Positions 51,293 to 63,649 of a stretch of DNA of 64,000 nucleotides are shown here, one piece after another. The first letter of the stretch is position 1. The number at the start of each line of letters is the position of its first letter. This DNA is from Pithys albifrons albifrons (lineage: Eukaryota; Chordata; Aves; Passeriformes; Thamnophilidae). The notes beneath the pieces were generated by a model. It did no database searches. It was not told where the DNA came from and worked only from the letters and a program-made list of their open reading frames with translations. The stretch covers positions 30,721,066 through 30,785,065 of the forward strand of contig NC_092467.1 in assembly GCF_047495875.1 (NCBI RefSeq). Direction: 5' to 3'. A program made the translations under genes and the position numbers.

Positions 51293-54235
51293 AGTGGGGA
51301 AAGAAGTCAAACCCCACAAAAGGATCTTTCTGTTCTTTCCAGAGCTTTATGGGGTGCAATTTTATCCTGGCCATGCTCGGCCTGACCTTCAGTGCTGTTT
51401 GCTTTCTAAAAGGCAGCGATGGTCTCTGATATGGCTCTCGTTTAGTACCAGGTTTCTTGCTTTGAAGCGTGTCGATCTAAGGCAGTCCCCAATGCACTTT
51501 GTGTCCCAAACCCTCCCCACTAAGAACCCAACTGGGCAGCCCAGAAGAAAGATAAAGTTCTGATTTCTATCTTATAAAAACAAACACTCTTTTCAAGCAA
51601 AATCACTCTCCAACAGAGTGTTGTATTCCAAGTCTTGTTCAGTACCTGCTGCTCCAACAGCACTGGCTTTGGAAGTGCAGCTTTGCTTGGGATGGAGTAC
51701 TTTGGGAGCATCCAGCACATGGGAGCACAGAGGGTTTGTGTGTGCAGGAAGCAGGGCCACGCCATCATTGGGTGACAGAGGGACAGAACACACCTGGGAT
51801 TCCTCATTCCCTCTCAGGAAATCAAGAAATGCAACCAAAACTGGTTTGCAGTTTAATTTCTGAAGGGGCATATTCACCTTTGAAAACTTTTGCATACAAG
51901 ATGTAAAGCCTTTCAATACAAATGAAGTGTGATAATACTTTTTGCAATACAGTTCCTCCTGTAGCAGAAATTGCACAAATTCTCTTCTGACTGTGTTTTT
52001 CTTTGATCCTTGCTTATTAAATAATCTACTGTTTCCAGAACACATCTTTTATTTGATAGTTTTAATCAACAACTACAGTAACAAAAATCTGCATCTTCAT
52101 TCACCCAGTTAACATTACAGAAGTGTATTTTAGGTCTTTGTTGAGCACCTGCAGCTTCTGTGACCCTAAATCTGCTGCTGTGATTAATAGCAGCAATACT
52201 CTGATTCAGTGCAATGTATTCCCCACTTGCCCCCACCACACAGTTCGGGGCAGCTCGGGGACACGGTGGGTGTGTGCAGGCTGGAGCATCCCATCCCTGG
52301 CTCCATCCATGGCCCCGGGCACATGGGTGCTTTCCTGGGTGGTAAACTGCCAACTCCAGCAGCTTACAGCTTTTTATTACCTTAACAGGAACGTGCCATC
52401 CACAGCAATGTGGAATTATTGGATCTTTCTCCTCATTTCTTTCTTTCTACATAGAGGGCTTTGCCGATTTTCCCTCCACAGCCTATGCCAGGCTGGGGTT
52501 TTGTTTTGCTCTTTAGTGACATGATGACAAACTGCAAATGAATGATCAGAAATACTTAGAATGAAAATGGCAAAAATATTATTAGTTGCTGCCCCCCACC
52601 CCTACTGCTGCACCACTCTCCCATTTTCCCCTCCCTCCTCTTTTGACAACAGGCAGAAAATGCAGATGCCAAGGCAGCGGAAGATATTTTTAAGCAGGAG
52701 CATCTGGCTCTTTGGCAGACTTCACAGGCAGTTGGTTTGGTTGTTTTGGAGTTGCCTCTGGGTCTGTCACATGTTTTGGCATCTGACTGATTGTCTGGGC
52801 TGCCTCCTCTTATTGGACATATTTTTTCTTTGACTCACCTTTGATTCTGAATTGTCTCTTTATTTTCCTTTGCCAGTGAACAGCAACTTCAGCTGATCCT
52901 GGGCTTGTTTATATAGAAATAGTCCCTGTCGTTCCCTGCCTGTGGCTCACGGGAGCCTCCTGCCTGCCCAGTCTGTGCTTCCAAAGGTGCTTCCTGCAAA
53001 GGCTCCTTCCTCAGGATTCAGGTCAGGCTCCGAGCACTCCCTGGGAGGGAAGTTATTCCAAGGAGAAGAATTTTCCCGCATCCAAACATGCAGCCAGCAC
53101 CCAGAGACACTGTTTCAGATACATGCTCTATCTTTGTGCTAGGTTGGTTTTTAAAAATATATATGTAAGATTGTCATTTTGGGGATAAGGTTTGTCTTAA
53201 AACAGTGTTGTTTTTGTCATAGATTTTGTGCAGAGTTTTAGAAAACTTCTTAAAATGACAGGTCTGTCCCATGCCTGGAAAAGTTAGATGCTTAGCATAG
53301 TTTGTTTCTCTGTTTTCTCTGCATGGTAAATCATGGGCAAAGCTACTTTTTCATTCAAAAGTGCTTTCTTCCCCCCCCCAAACATCAAGGCGAGGCAGTT
53401 TGGGAGCCTGTCCCTGTGACCTGCCCCAGCCCATGGAGCCAATCCCGGGATTTTCCGCGTGCCAGGGCAGCGAGGTGGCAGAAACAGGTGGGCTCCCAGC
53501 AGGGAGCTGCAGTGAAAGCCCCGCCACAAGTTCTGCTGGGATTTTTTTAGGTGGCTAAACTAAATCTAATTAAAGCAGAGCATGTTTAAATGAGCTTCAT
53601 TTAATGTGCAGGTTGTGTTGCTCCTCTGTTAATGACAGCAGCTCTTGGTTTTCTTCTTAGTGCTATCGCTATTCTGTCTTTCCTGATATTCCCAAGGATT
53701 GAATGGATTATTTCTCAGAAGAGTTGGGATGGGGTTTATGTTTCTAAAATGCTCGTTTGGATCTGTGCTTGCTGTGCTCAGGAGGCACCACAGAGACGAG
53801 ATATAAATCTATGTTTTTGAGCTAAAACAAGACCATATTCCATAGAGAAAATGTTTTTATTTTAAGGGAAATACCAATAGAAAGGAGGAAAAAAATGCTG
53901 CTTTCTAAATACATTTGTAGTGTTTGAAGGCAATGTTGTCAAAAATCATTTTTCACTGGTCTGATGTAAAGAAGGCATCATGTAACTTACATGTTGCTTG
54001 GGATTTTTTCCTTAATTACACCGAATCAAATTAAACTTCCCCAGGGAAAAACATGACACATGACATTTTAAAACAAAAGCTCCCAGTATGTGATTTTCAT
54101 TAAAGTACTGCCTTTTCTCTTACCAGTCTGTCATTGTTGCCTCAGTCAGGTGCATATTTGGAAGACCTGTGTATTATTGCTGTAAATAGTAAAAAAGTTA
54201 GAAGACAGGGAATTGGCATATATGGAATAAAGCTA
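51293..54235. other. Intronic DNA, nothing recognised
   Basis: Frames of up to about 150 codons (51593-52045, - strand) lack recognisable content. A C9 run lies at 53371-53379. No named repeat is seen. Confidence 0.5.
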
Positions 54236-54241
54236 TTTATT
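54236..54241 (-). terminator. Possible polyadenylation signal for the antisense candidate gene
   Basis: The reverse strand reads AATAAA about 545 bases after the stop codon of the candidate terminal exon at 54785-54957. AATAAA is frequent by chance in AT-rich DNA, so this is weak support. Confidence 0.2.
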
Positions 54242-54784
54242 CCCAGACAGGACATTTTGGGCAGCTAAGCCCCATCCTTGTCCCTGCTCCTACCTGTACA
54301 CAGCAGGGAGATGCAGAGTCGCTCCAGAGTTAATCTCCAGGTACCTGGAGTTGAAAACACAGAGAGAGATGACTAGAAAAATTTGGAAACATGAGAGAAA
54401 CTGTATTTGCAGTTAATTTTTTTTCTGTGGGTAGAAAGGAAAAAACTATTTTCAAAGAAATTTTAATTCCTAAAGCAGTGACTGAAGAAGCAGTCAGAAA
54501 AAATCCGTACGGGTGTGAACACAGACACACTCACAGGCACACACACACAAAATTAGTTTTACTATCCCATCCTGAGACTTGGTATGACTAATTCCAGGAA
54601 AAAAAAAAAACTAAATACATGCAGGAATATTAGTAAAAATTTGCACTGAACACAATATCACAACTCTGGTGCTCACGAAGGAAGTCAATGAGTACAGTGA
54701 GTGCCTGCATTCCGAAAAAGAAAATTACTATAGAAGCAGCAAAGCCCCCCATCTACTGTGTGGTTTTAAAGTCAGCTTGACAGT

Positions 54785-54957
54785 CTAGGGAATGTGCATC
54801 ATAAATTTTGAATAGATGGGATTAGCAATATCATCAAGGGGAATCCCAAAGGGCCTTTCTCCAACAAGGAAGGAATCTTGTAAAAGACATCCACAATAAA
54901 TCCTTTCACAGGCCTTGGCACTTGGATGTAACTCTGTAGATTCCCTGTTAGGTTTTC
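54785..54957 (-). CDS. Candidate terminal coding exon of an unidentified antisense gene
   Basis: I do not recognise the protein. On the - strand the exon follows a very good acceptor: a long pyrimidine run ending in CCCTCATAG. It reads open for 57 residues to a TAG stop. The peptide begins GKPNRESTELHP, contains a cysteine-containing segment ACERIYCGCLLQD, and ends YSKFMMHIP. With the preceding exon at 55650-55748 the frame is kept (phase 1 junction, GGA glycine) across a 692-base intron. It would lie antisense within the presumed NFI intron. The splice sites and frame are seen; expression and function are unknown. It could still be a chance frame or a decayed gene. Confidence 0.4.
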
Positions 54958-55649
54958 CTATGAGGGAAAAAAAGAAACAGGTCCTTTTGGGCTTTTGATT
55001 CTGTGAGTCAGTTTTGTGATCTGAAGGCACCATATGGGTGCTCTCACCTTTGTTTTTCGGCACCTGCAGCACTTGGCAGATCCATGGCAAAGCAGAAGCA
55101 GCAGCACAAACCAGGGTCTTACTGGGAGAGGGAGATGTGATTCCAAACTCCCTGTCCTCTTGGGGTGAGCAAATAGCAGAAAGCAGCTACAGGGCCGTGC
55201 CAAACCAGTCCTGGGGGACGATGTGGTTACAATAACTGATTTTGAGAATCACCTTGTTCTTGCTACTCCAAGTCTGTGCTGCTTCCTCCAACGGGAGACT
55301 CGATTTTCAAGGGCACAGCTCTAAGAGTAAGAGATTGTAATCTCTGAACAAGAGTTACAGGCTTTGGACATTAAAAAGCGAGGGGGCTTTTCTGTCTTGC
55401 CCATGAACAGTTCACAGAATAATAAGCCTTTAGGATCGCAGTGATACTCCTTAAAATCCCTTTGATCCGTTAATACTGTGGGCAGCACTGCAGCTGGACA
55501 GACACACCTTTAGCACTTCTGGCTTGGCCTCTTGGCTTCTGGTGTGTCAAGTCAACACACCTTCCCCACCAGGGTAACTGACTGTATTTCTCCACTAATT
55601 GTTACAAATAATCCTCAGTCAAAATCAAAGTGCTCCAGTAAATCCTTAC

Positions 55650-55748
55650 CTATGTAGTTGATTTTTAAGCTCTCAAGAAGTTTTGCAGTGTCCTTTTCTG
55701 TGGTCTGTTTTATGGCCACAATGGGCTTTGGGTCTCTACAAGACTTTA
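55650..55748 (-). CDS. Candidate internal coding exon of an unidentified antisense gene
   Basis: I do not recognise the protein. The exon is 99 bases, symmetric in phase (1 to 1), between acceptor TTTCCCTTTAG and donor GTAAGG, both good matches to consensus. It encodes KSCRDPKPIVAIKQ, then a charged, probably helical part (EKDTAKLLESLKINYI). It joins in frame to the terminal exon at 54785-54957. The ORF has no methionine start of its own, as expected for an internal exon. A weaker upstream exon candidate is at 60049-60178. Pseudogene or chance remain possible. Confidence 0.4.
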
Positions 55749-58700
55749 CTAAAGGGAAACTTAAAAAATAGAGTGGAAAATAATGAAGTGCGACCATTTT
55801 ACTTGACAGGGATCAGCAGTCTTCAGTTCACCAACAGAGAAAAAGGGGTTAATTGATTCTATGAATATTGAACACTGCCCTGTACAAGGCCAAGACTCAC
55901 TCCATCATCATCACATCAGCCCTTTTGTAGACTCTGTAAACATGTTGTAAAAGATGAATGATGAGCTTGACTTTCCTGCTTTGCCAAGACCCTTGGTGTC
56001 ATGAATTTCAGCAATTTGAGAAAGGTGGTTCTGTTGTCTTTGTAGCTGAACTAGGAAACAGATTCATCTGGTTTCTCTCAACTCCAATGAGTAGCAAGGG
56101 AAAATATAAAACTGTTCAGAAATCATTTGTCATCAGGACACAGAGCTAGCTGAGGTCACAGCTAGGCTGAATATTATCACATAAATCCTGTATAAGCCGT
56201 GGCTGGTTACATTGGTGTCACCAAGAGGCTACTGCAAGTTTTGTAAACCTTTACTCCACGTCAGATTGAAAGGTGCTGCTGCTCCTAGTCAGGCTTTCCA
56301 AAACAAGGACATAGCTTGGCCACTGTTGAGATGGATTTAGTCTCCCAGAAAAGTTGTTTTCTCTGCCACCATCTGACACAGGCGGAGCTCGTGCCAACGG
56401 ACTGAGCGCAAATTACAGCCAATGTGATGCAGAATATCTTGTGCACGGACCTGTGTAGCTGTGTAATTGCTTGGCAGGTCTTTGGCCCTTCTCTTGTCCC
56501 CAGTGATAGGTGTGTGAATGGGTTTATAAGAATAATAATTCCCAAACTTAGAGCCAACTCTTTTCCTTCCTCCATTACCCTGCTGGAAAAGATTTCACAG
56601 TTGTTTGTGTTGGTTGCAGAAGCCTCTGGAAGAGGTGAATTTAATCAGAACTTTGGCTGTCACTCTCCTCCTAGAAGAGGCTTTTTGGAGCTGCGTTTCC
56701 ACATTCAGAGCAATACAACTTTCCTTGTATTTAAAATTATCCAAGAGTTGATCCACGATGAAGATAAGATAATTCTCCTCCCACCTCTCCAGGTTCACAC
56801 GGAAATGTGTGAAATTGAAAGGGCAAACCATGGTATAGATTTCGCTCACCCGTTGTGGCGCTGAGATCAGGGCTACGCTGAGGTTACAGGAGTGGATCCT
56901 GGGGATTCATTGCAGAGGATAGCAAGGAATGTCAGGTGCTTTGTGCTTGAAGTTTAAATGAATATTTAAACATAACTCAGGAATACAAAGGAAGTTTCCC
57001 TGTAAAATCTGAGAATGAGAATGCTCTCCTGGTGCACTGCATGCTTGTTACTGGAGCATCAATCACTCTTCCTCTGCCTTGTCCATGAAATAGATCCTGT
57101 TTTGCTTTCCCCCTCAGTGTTCTGCTTGGGGATTTGTGCTCAGCATCCTCCCCAAACACTGGGAGCCCCTCACAGCAAGAGGAGAGCGCTGTGCTCCCTT
57201 TGTGCTTCCCCTGGGACAAGGCTCTCTCCTTCCATAACGACTCAAGTGAGATGCAGTCAGAGGGTCAGTGAGCTCTGCAAGCCTCAACGCTGCTCTGTGG
57301 GTTTGGGTTTGTGGGTTTGTGTCTAATCTATGAACTTTACATCACTTAAGTGTAGATTCTCCCTGTGGTTTAGTACAAGCAGCCAAAGGTTGAATTCATA
57401 CTGTGTTCTCACAGGTGAAACTTCACTGGCTTGTGCCAAGTAATATATTCGGCATGTTCCCAGTTTGCACATTAAATCTATGGGGTAGAAGTGGGCAAAA
57501 AGTAGGAAATCTCTTATTACCTATGTACAGTGAGAAATAACATTCAGTGGGTGGATACAGTTTCTCAAGGAAATGAGCTGTTTCTGCTTTAAAGGAGCAT
57601 TTCAATAGGAGAGAATAATTTGAAGCATAAACTGAAATAGAAAAATTCACTTCCCCCTTTATACCAGACAACATCAGTGATATTCCTCAGACAGGACATG
57701 TATGTTATTGTTAAAATCAATTACAAGCCTAGATTTTGACCTTGCCAGAGTGCAGAATTTACAGAGAATCCTTTGTTCACAAAGAGAGAAAATAATTAAG
57801 GATTTTTCCTGTGTGGGGAAAGTTTACTGTGAGAAACCAAGACAAGTGTTTTGAAAGGTGAAGGTGAGAATGAGCAGGGATTTGTCACTATTGAGATTCC
57901 ATAATGCAATTTAAAAACTATTTTTTTAATTAGAGTTCATTATGGTTTAATATGTGAAAATATACTCCATCTTGAATTGTGTGGTATTTCAGTGTACACA
58001 GCCCCTTTCCTCCCTACCTGGCATTCCAAAATCCAGGGACTGTTCTTTATCCTGTATTTGTACAGCACTGATCCCAGGAGGCTTCTTGTCCATTCCTCAG
58101 GCTCCTAAATGCTGTTTCAGTAAATATAAAAAACATCCATGAATTTCAGCATCATTTGTACAAGTATTTCCTCTTCCTGAAGAAAGAACTGGACTTGTCT
58201 GGATCTAAAGATACAAGTTTTTATTTCCAGAAAGCAGATCAAGTGGAAAGTCTGCTTGTGGAGAACCTCATTGACCTGTAGGGGACCATAGGTAGTTAAT
58301 TTTGGTATAAAGCAAAGTAGTTTTCATTGTTGATATGCTGATGTTCCATACAGAAACCAAAAATGAAGGTGTGGGGACTAGCTAGGAAGTTAGAAGTGTA
58401 AAACCTTCTCTTTGATAAAAAACTTTCTTGAGAATTTTTAGTGAAAATTATAGGAGGGCAAACTGGGGAGATAAACTGCTCTGGTTCATGTGAGTTCAGT
58501 TCTTGCCTTTCTCAGTGACTGGAGAACTCAGTTTGTGTGTTCCTGAATTTCCCCACGTTTAAAGCATCAGAGATAACACACTCTTGCTCTGTAGGGATAC
58601 TGGGAAGGTAAAACCAGCAGGAAGAGCAGCAGATCAATTCAGTTGTGGGGCAGGTCCACCTCTAGCTGTGCAGTGCTGAGTGTTACAGCAGGGTATGAGC

Positions 58701-60048
58701 TGCACATGTGCATAATTGAGTTAAACTGACACTGTCAATAAATTATACAGATGCTGTGCAATGTATTGATGACATCTGCTGAAATGCAGCCCAACAGTTG
58801 GAATAGAAAGTTGAGATTTTTCTGTTTTCTTTGCATGAAAGCAGCTATGAAGGACTTGACTTCAGTCTGACAAGACTGAAAAGATTGTCCTTTGTAATGG
58901 ACTGTCCTAAAATCATGTTATCCCATAACAGGATTATCCATGGGAAGATAAAGAACTGATACCTTCATCCTATAAAACGAGAGCCTTAAAATAATCTCTT
59001 TGTTAACCTGCTAGTCAGTTTTAGGGCAAAGAAATGACAAGTCAGCTACTTCACAGATTTCTGCTGTTCTTTAGGAAGAAGCACACACAAGACCTGGTGT
59101 GATGAGTCATAACACACTTTTGCCATGCTACATTTCCAAGCTCCCTCTGTAAAAATTTGTTTTCCTTTGAAAGCATCAGAGGTCAAGCAGCCCAGCAGCC
59201 CCAGCACTATGGAAGTGACTGTGTCACTCCAGCTATGCCGTGCCTGCAGTCAGTGCTCCGGTGATTGATGGATCCTCCAGATCCATCGTGACCTTGCTAT
59301 CCGTATCAATGGGCATCCTGTCGGAAGCCCCAGGGCTTCTGTCACACTGACACCCTCACAAGCCCATCACAAGTTTCATGTTGCAAGTGCTTTCCTTTGA
59401 AGCTACAACTCCTTTATTTAGCCTGCCCCGAGCACAGTTGTTTTGTCCACCTCCAGTGTTTCATCAGCAAATGCATCTCTCTGGGTCTCAGTTACCACAC
59501 CATGAGGCAGTGGAACAACAGGACTTTGCCAATTAGCAGCTGTATTTCTCATTGCTCTTAGCTGTTCCTTTATTTCTGGCCTTGATTATTACAAGTTTAT
59601 CTTCAGTATGTTCCCAGCCTCTCTGCAGCACCGTGGTTTAGGGAAGCAGGAGATTCACTCACAGTGGTTCTCTTCTGAACTCTGGACACAGGACAGCATG
59701 TCTTGAGGTGGCAGACATGGAGTCCTTCACTTAACAGAGAGTTCAGGACAGAGCAGAACAAATGAGAGATGGCATCCAAAGCACGGGCTGAGAATTAGAG
59801 CTTTAAAGTAGGTTATGCCACCAAAAACCATGAAGAGAAAGCAAATCTCAGGTGGAACAAGTAGCGTCACAGAAACATAAATTATTTCTGCTTGGGGCTC
59901 CTGATCTCCAACACACATCCAGGCTTCCAGAAACACCTTGCCAGTGACTCCTGAGCATTTGCTTTGTGCTCTTCAGTCCCTGTCCCAGCCTTGTTCCTCT
60001 CCTCCATTGGCGACAATCCAGGTGGAATTGTCCATTCTTCCCTCTCAC
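55749..60048. other. Intervening DNA, no supported exon
   Basis: Frames at 56424-56864 (+, 146 codons) and 56595-56849 (-, 84 codons) overlap on opposite strands. Neither has a clear splice context or recognisable domain. No named repeat is seen. Confidence 0.45.
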
Positions 60049-60178
60049 CACTGATAAATGCAGAGAAGCATTTCATTTCATTTATGAATGGTTTCAGCAC
60101 AAGGAACAGTATCAATAAAACAATAAAGCTTCTACCAAATATGACAAAATGATTCTTGGAGGCCACATCGCTCCCTTC
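60049..60178 (-). CDS. Possible upstream exon with hydrophobic segment, antisense gene
   Basis: I do not recognise it. On the - strand a 130-base open segment lies between a mediocre acceptor (CTGCTATCTAG) and a donor GTGAGAG. It encodes about 43 residues with a strongly hydrophobic stretch (FIVLLILFLVL) that could be a signal anchor or membrane span, then KPFINEMKCFSAFIS. It ends in phase 1 and so joins the exon at 55650-55748 in frame, creating Val. A stop codon lies in frame directly before the acceptor, so it is only coding if spliced there. No initiating exon was found further upstream. This is the weakest of the three. Confidence 0.22.
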
Positions 60179-60884
60179 CTAGATAGCAGACCTGTTCTGG
60201 GGCTGTCAGCCCATTAGTCTGATAAGATTGTCATGATAACAGAAACATACAGTCAGCCTGAGCTCAGAGAAAAATTCCTTCCTCCTGCAAAAGCGAAGCT
60301 TTCGATCTCTGTGTGCCCTGAGATGAAAGAGAAGGTGACTGAAGCCAGTGAGGTTCCTACAAATAGAAATCTTTATCATTGTAAATCAACTTGGTTAGTA
60401 GCAATTGACTTCTTTGTCTCTAGAGACATTTAATAAAGTACCCTGCAGCCTCTTTGTCATCCATTAGTCACCAGATATTGGACATTCCTTTTTAAAAGCA
60501 CCATTTCTTCTTTTAAATATATAGCCTATGAAAGATCTGTATTTTACCTCTTTTTGGATGGACACATTAAAAGGATGTTCTTACTTCCCACTCTGGATTG
60601 AAAGTGCTAAGAAAATGCTGTTGTACATGAAGAAAATATAAACACATATCTAGTAAGGACTTTGCTTTCTTGGTTTTTTTGCTAGTAGGGTACAGACACC
60701 TCCAGACTGCTCTGGAGGACAGAGCACCCTCTAGAACAGTTTGTGAAATCCATTCTGGCCAAGGATTTAGGGAAAATAGGGAAAATTTTTGTTACCTTTC
60801 ATATAATATTTAACAAAATCTGCAAGCCAGAAAGTAGACCAAGTTCGTTAGTGTGCATATGCTGAGGAGTAATGACATTCTCTT

Positions 60885-61104
60885 CATAGAATCACAGAAT
60901 GCTTTGGGCTGGAAGGGACCTTAAAGCTCAGCTTGTTCCACAGCCATGGACAGGGACAACTTCCACGAGCCCAAGCTGCTCTAAGCCACCCTGAACAGTT
61001 CCAGGGGTGGGGCAGCTGCAGCTGCTCTGAGCAACCTGTGCCAGGGCCTCACCACCCTCACAGGGAAGAAATTCTTCCTGCTTTTCCTAAATTTCTTCCT
61101 CTTG
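60885..61104 (-). mobile_element. CR1 LINE 3' fragment, antisense orientation
   Basis: It runs from 'catagaatcacagaatgctt' through 'ctggaagggaccttaaagct' and 'caacctgtgccagggcctca' to 'gggaagaaattcttcctgct'. This is the reverse complement of the CR1 3' region and is clearly related to the copy at the right edge. Confidence 0.95.
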
Positions 61105-63649
61105 TTTTTAGGTGATTTGCCACCAACGTCTGGTTCTGCCTGTGCTGCAAGTCCTCGTGGTAACAGACTTCAGTCCTCAAAGGCAAGAACTGCCAGAGGC
61201 TGAACATGCCACTAATCTGAGCTTTGGCACAAAATAAAATACACTCCAAGTCTTCATGGAGACAGAGCAAAGCTTGACAATGCAAAACCTAGAAAGTCCA
61301 GAAATGTCATTTAACAAATATGAAGGGCATATATTTAGTTGCTTCTGTTTAGTCTCCTGATTCTCTAGTCAGTCATTTTTGTGGGATCTGACGTGTGGTT
61401 CTGACATTGACAAACACTGTTCTCACTGCAGGGTGCTCTTTGATGGGTGCTGTGCTGTAGGACATCTTGTACCCCTGAGTAACAGGACCCCTGGGAAATG
61501 TTCCATTTTTAGCTGTTCTCTCCATGGGCTGATGACACCAGCATTTTCCTTCTGGATCAACATCTTTCCGATTCCTTGCTCTGCATCCCACAGTAAGACG
61601 TACAAAGCTGTGCTTCCACAGTGAAGACCTTGCTGACACTTTGCATTCAGTGGAACGTGGGTTTCACTGCAGTTACTAATTTTGTAACACAGTGACCGTA
61701 GACAGGACTCAAGTGAGTGTCTGAGCAGTGAGGAATGCTGCAGCTGATATTTGCACTTTTCAGTAAATAGCTTGATATTCACTGTGAGAGAGTTCCATTT
61801 CTCTGGAGTGCTTTATTATAAGTCTTTTATTGGCTTTTTGAGTTCAGATTCTGTGACTAGTGTATTAATTTTATTTTTGTATTATATTTCCTCCTTTTAT
61901 GCTCTGCAATTGCATTAACTCAGCCTTTCCCAATCAATAATCGCTGCAAACAATTTGCCTTTCACTGCACATACAAAATCTGTAATAATGGTCTTCAAGT
62001 CTTTATAGTTTCTTTAGTGGTGTTAAATTTATTATACCTTATTAGCAAAGGAAAAAGGATCAGTAAATGACCTGCCACAGTGGCAGGTGAGTAGGAGACT
62101 TCCTGCAAAAAAGTACTGTAGAATGGAAAAAACCCAACGTTTTTTCTCCAGAAATTTGTATCAGGGCTGTAATCACCAGCATAAAATCCCTGTGGTAGCT
62201 TTTAAAAATCTATGCAAGCTCTGTTTAACTTCTTGAGCATGTTACTGGTTCATCAGCCTCTTTCAGTGGTGGATGAGGTCAAACAGGAGGAACACAATAG
62301 TCCTTTCTGACCTTAAAAATCAAAGACAGCATTAGAAGGGTTTGACTGTCCCCAGTTCTAACTGGAACATGCAGAGAAAGGTGAGTGTGTTAAACCTCTG
62401 TCCTGCTGCCCCTTCCCCTCTGGTCCATGGGCCTCTTCACTGAAGCCCAGAGCTGGAACAAGCAGAGGATTCCAGTGCTGCTTCCCTCCTCCAGCAAAGC
62501 ATCTGGGAAGGGGCAGAGTCCTGGGCACAGGTGACTGGGAATGGCCACAAAGCCCTGCAGCCCCCGTGTGATGCCAGGGAACCAGGAACCACGTGGAAAG
62601 CCAGGATGAGGGCACTCAGGGCAGTGGGCACAGTGGATCCTGCCCCACAGACTGTGCAGGGACAGGTCAAGCCAAGGAATGCTTGGCTTCTCTCCCTTGG
62701 GGAAAGTAAGATTGTTCATATTATTTTCTGTAGTCTTCAGGCGAAATCTTACTCATTTTATTTACAGAAACTGCTCCAAGCCATTGACTTGAGCAACACT
62801 ACTCATACGACTAAAGGAAACAAGAACTTGGCCTTGTGACAACTTTAAAGTCCTAGGATTTATGTTCCTTGCATCCCTCAGATATGTTTGCAAATGTTGA
62901 CGCATACCCCTAGATTTTCACTCATAAAAATGCTGCTTGTGTTTTGGAGTTTCTTGGAAAAATATTTTTAAATCACTTTCCACCCTTAAGGGCCTTTTGA
63001 AATTCACACTCCCAAGGCAGTAAAACAACACTCCAGGTTTGGTTTTAGCAGGGAAGAGGCAGGAAGCTGGGGTTTAGTACACTGCTCTTGGAACAGTAGG
63101 TGATTCTGAAGACAGCTTTGGTGTCAGCTCTGAATATCCCATCTTGTACTGGTTCACACAAGACCAACATATTTTATTTTTTCACTTTGGCATTCCAACA
63201 TTTAATTTTATTAGCTGGGGAAAAAACCAACAGTGGACATAAACTTTTAATGGAAGTGTATGAGAACTGACACATCAGGAGCAATTACAAATACAAGCTG
63301 TGTAACGTAAATCCACAGGCACTCCTTACAGACCCGAGGCTTTGCCTCCATGCAGTTTAATGGCCTCAAACATTCTTGTCTGTCAGTAAAAAACCAAACA
63401 TTTTTTCTTCAGTGTGATGTATACCTAGAAAATTGGCATACCTTTTAGCATTACTGTCTTTGAATAGAGATTGAACCCAGCATCTCCCTCTCTGAAAGCA
63501 CTGACTGACCTCCAGACTGACCTTTGTAGCTGCTGCCTTGTCCCATGGAGTTCCCCACTCCAAGGTGCAGAATTCTGGCAAGAGCACAGCTCTGCAGCTC
63601 CAGCATGGGCCACTCTAGGAAGGAGGAGTCCAGTCCCTAAAATGAAAGA
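61105..63649. other. Intronic DNA, nothing recognised
   Basis: A GC-richer part at about 62390-62690 is open in several overlapping antisense frames without recognisable content. No gene or named repeat is seen. Confidence 0.5.

Noticed and set aside
56424..56864. 146-codon sense frame opposite an 84-codon antisense frame.
   Set aside because: Neither strand has convincing splice sites or recognisable sequence, and they overlap each other.
57320..57477. An antisense frame with the pattern C-x4-C-x4-LA (CKLGTCRIYYLA), reminiscent of calcitonin/adrenomedullin peptides.
   Set aside because: There is no amidation signal, no dibasic cleavage sites and no signal peptide. Its phase does not fit the neighbouring candidate exons. 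Best explained as chance.
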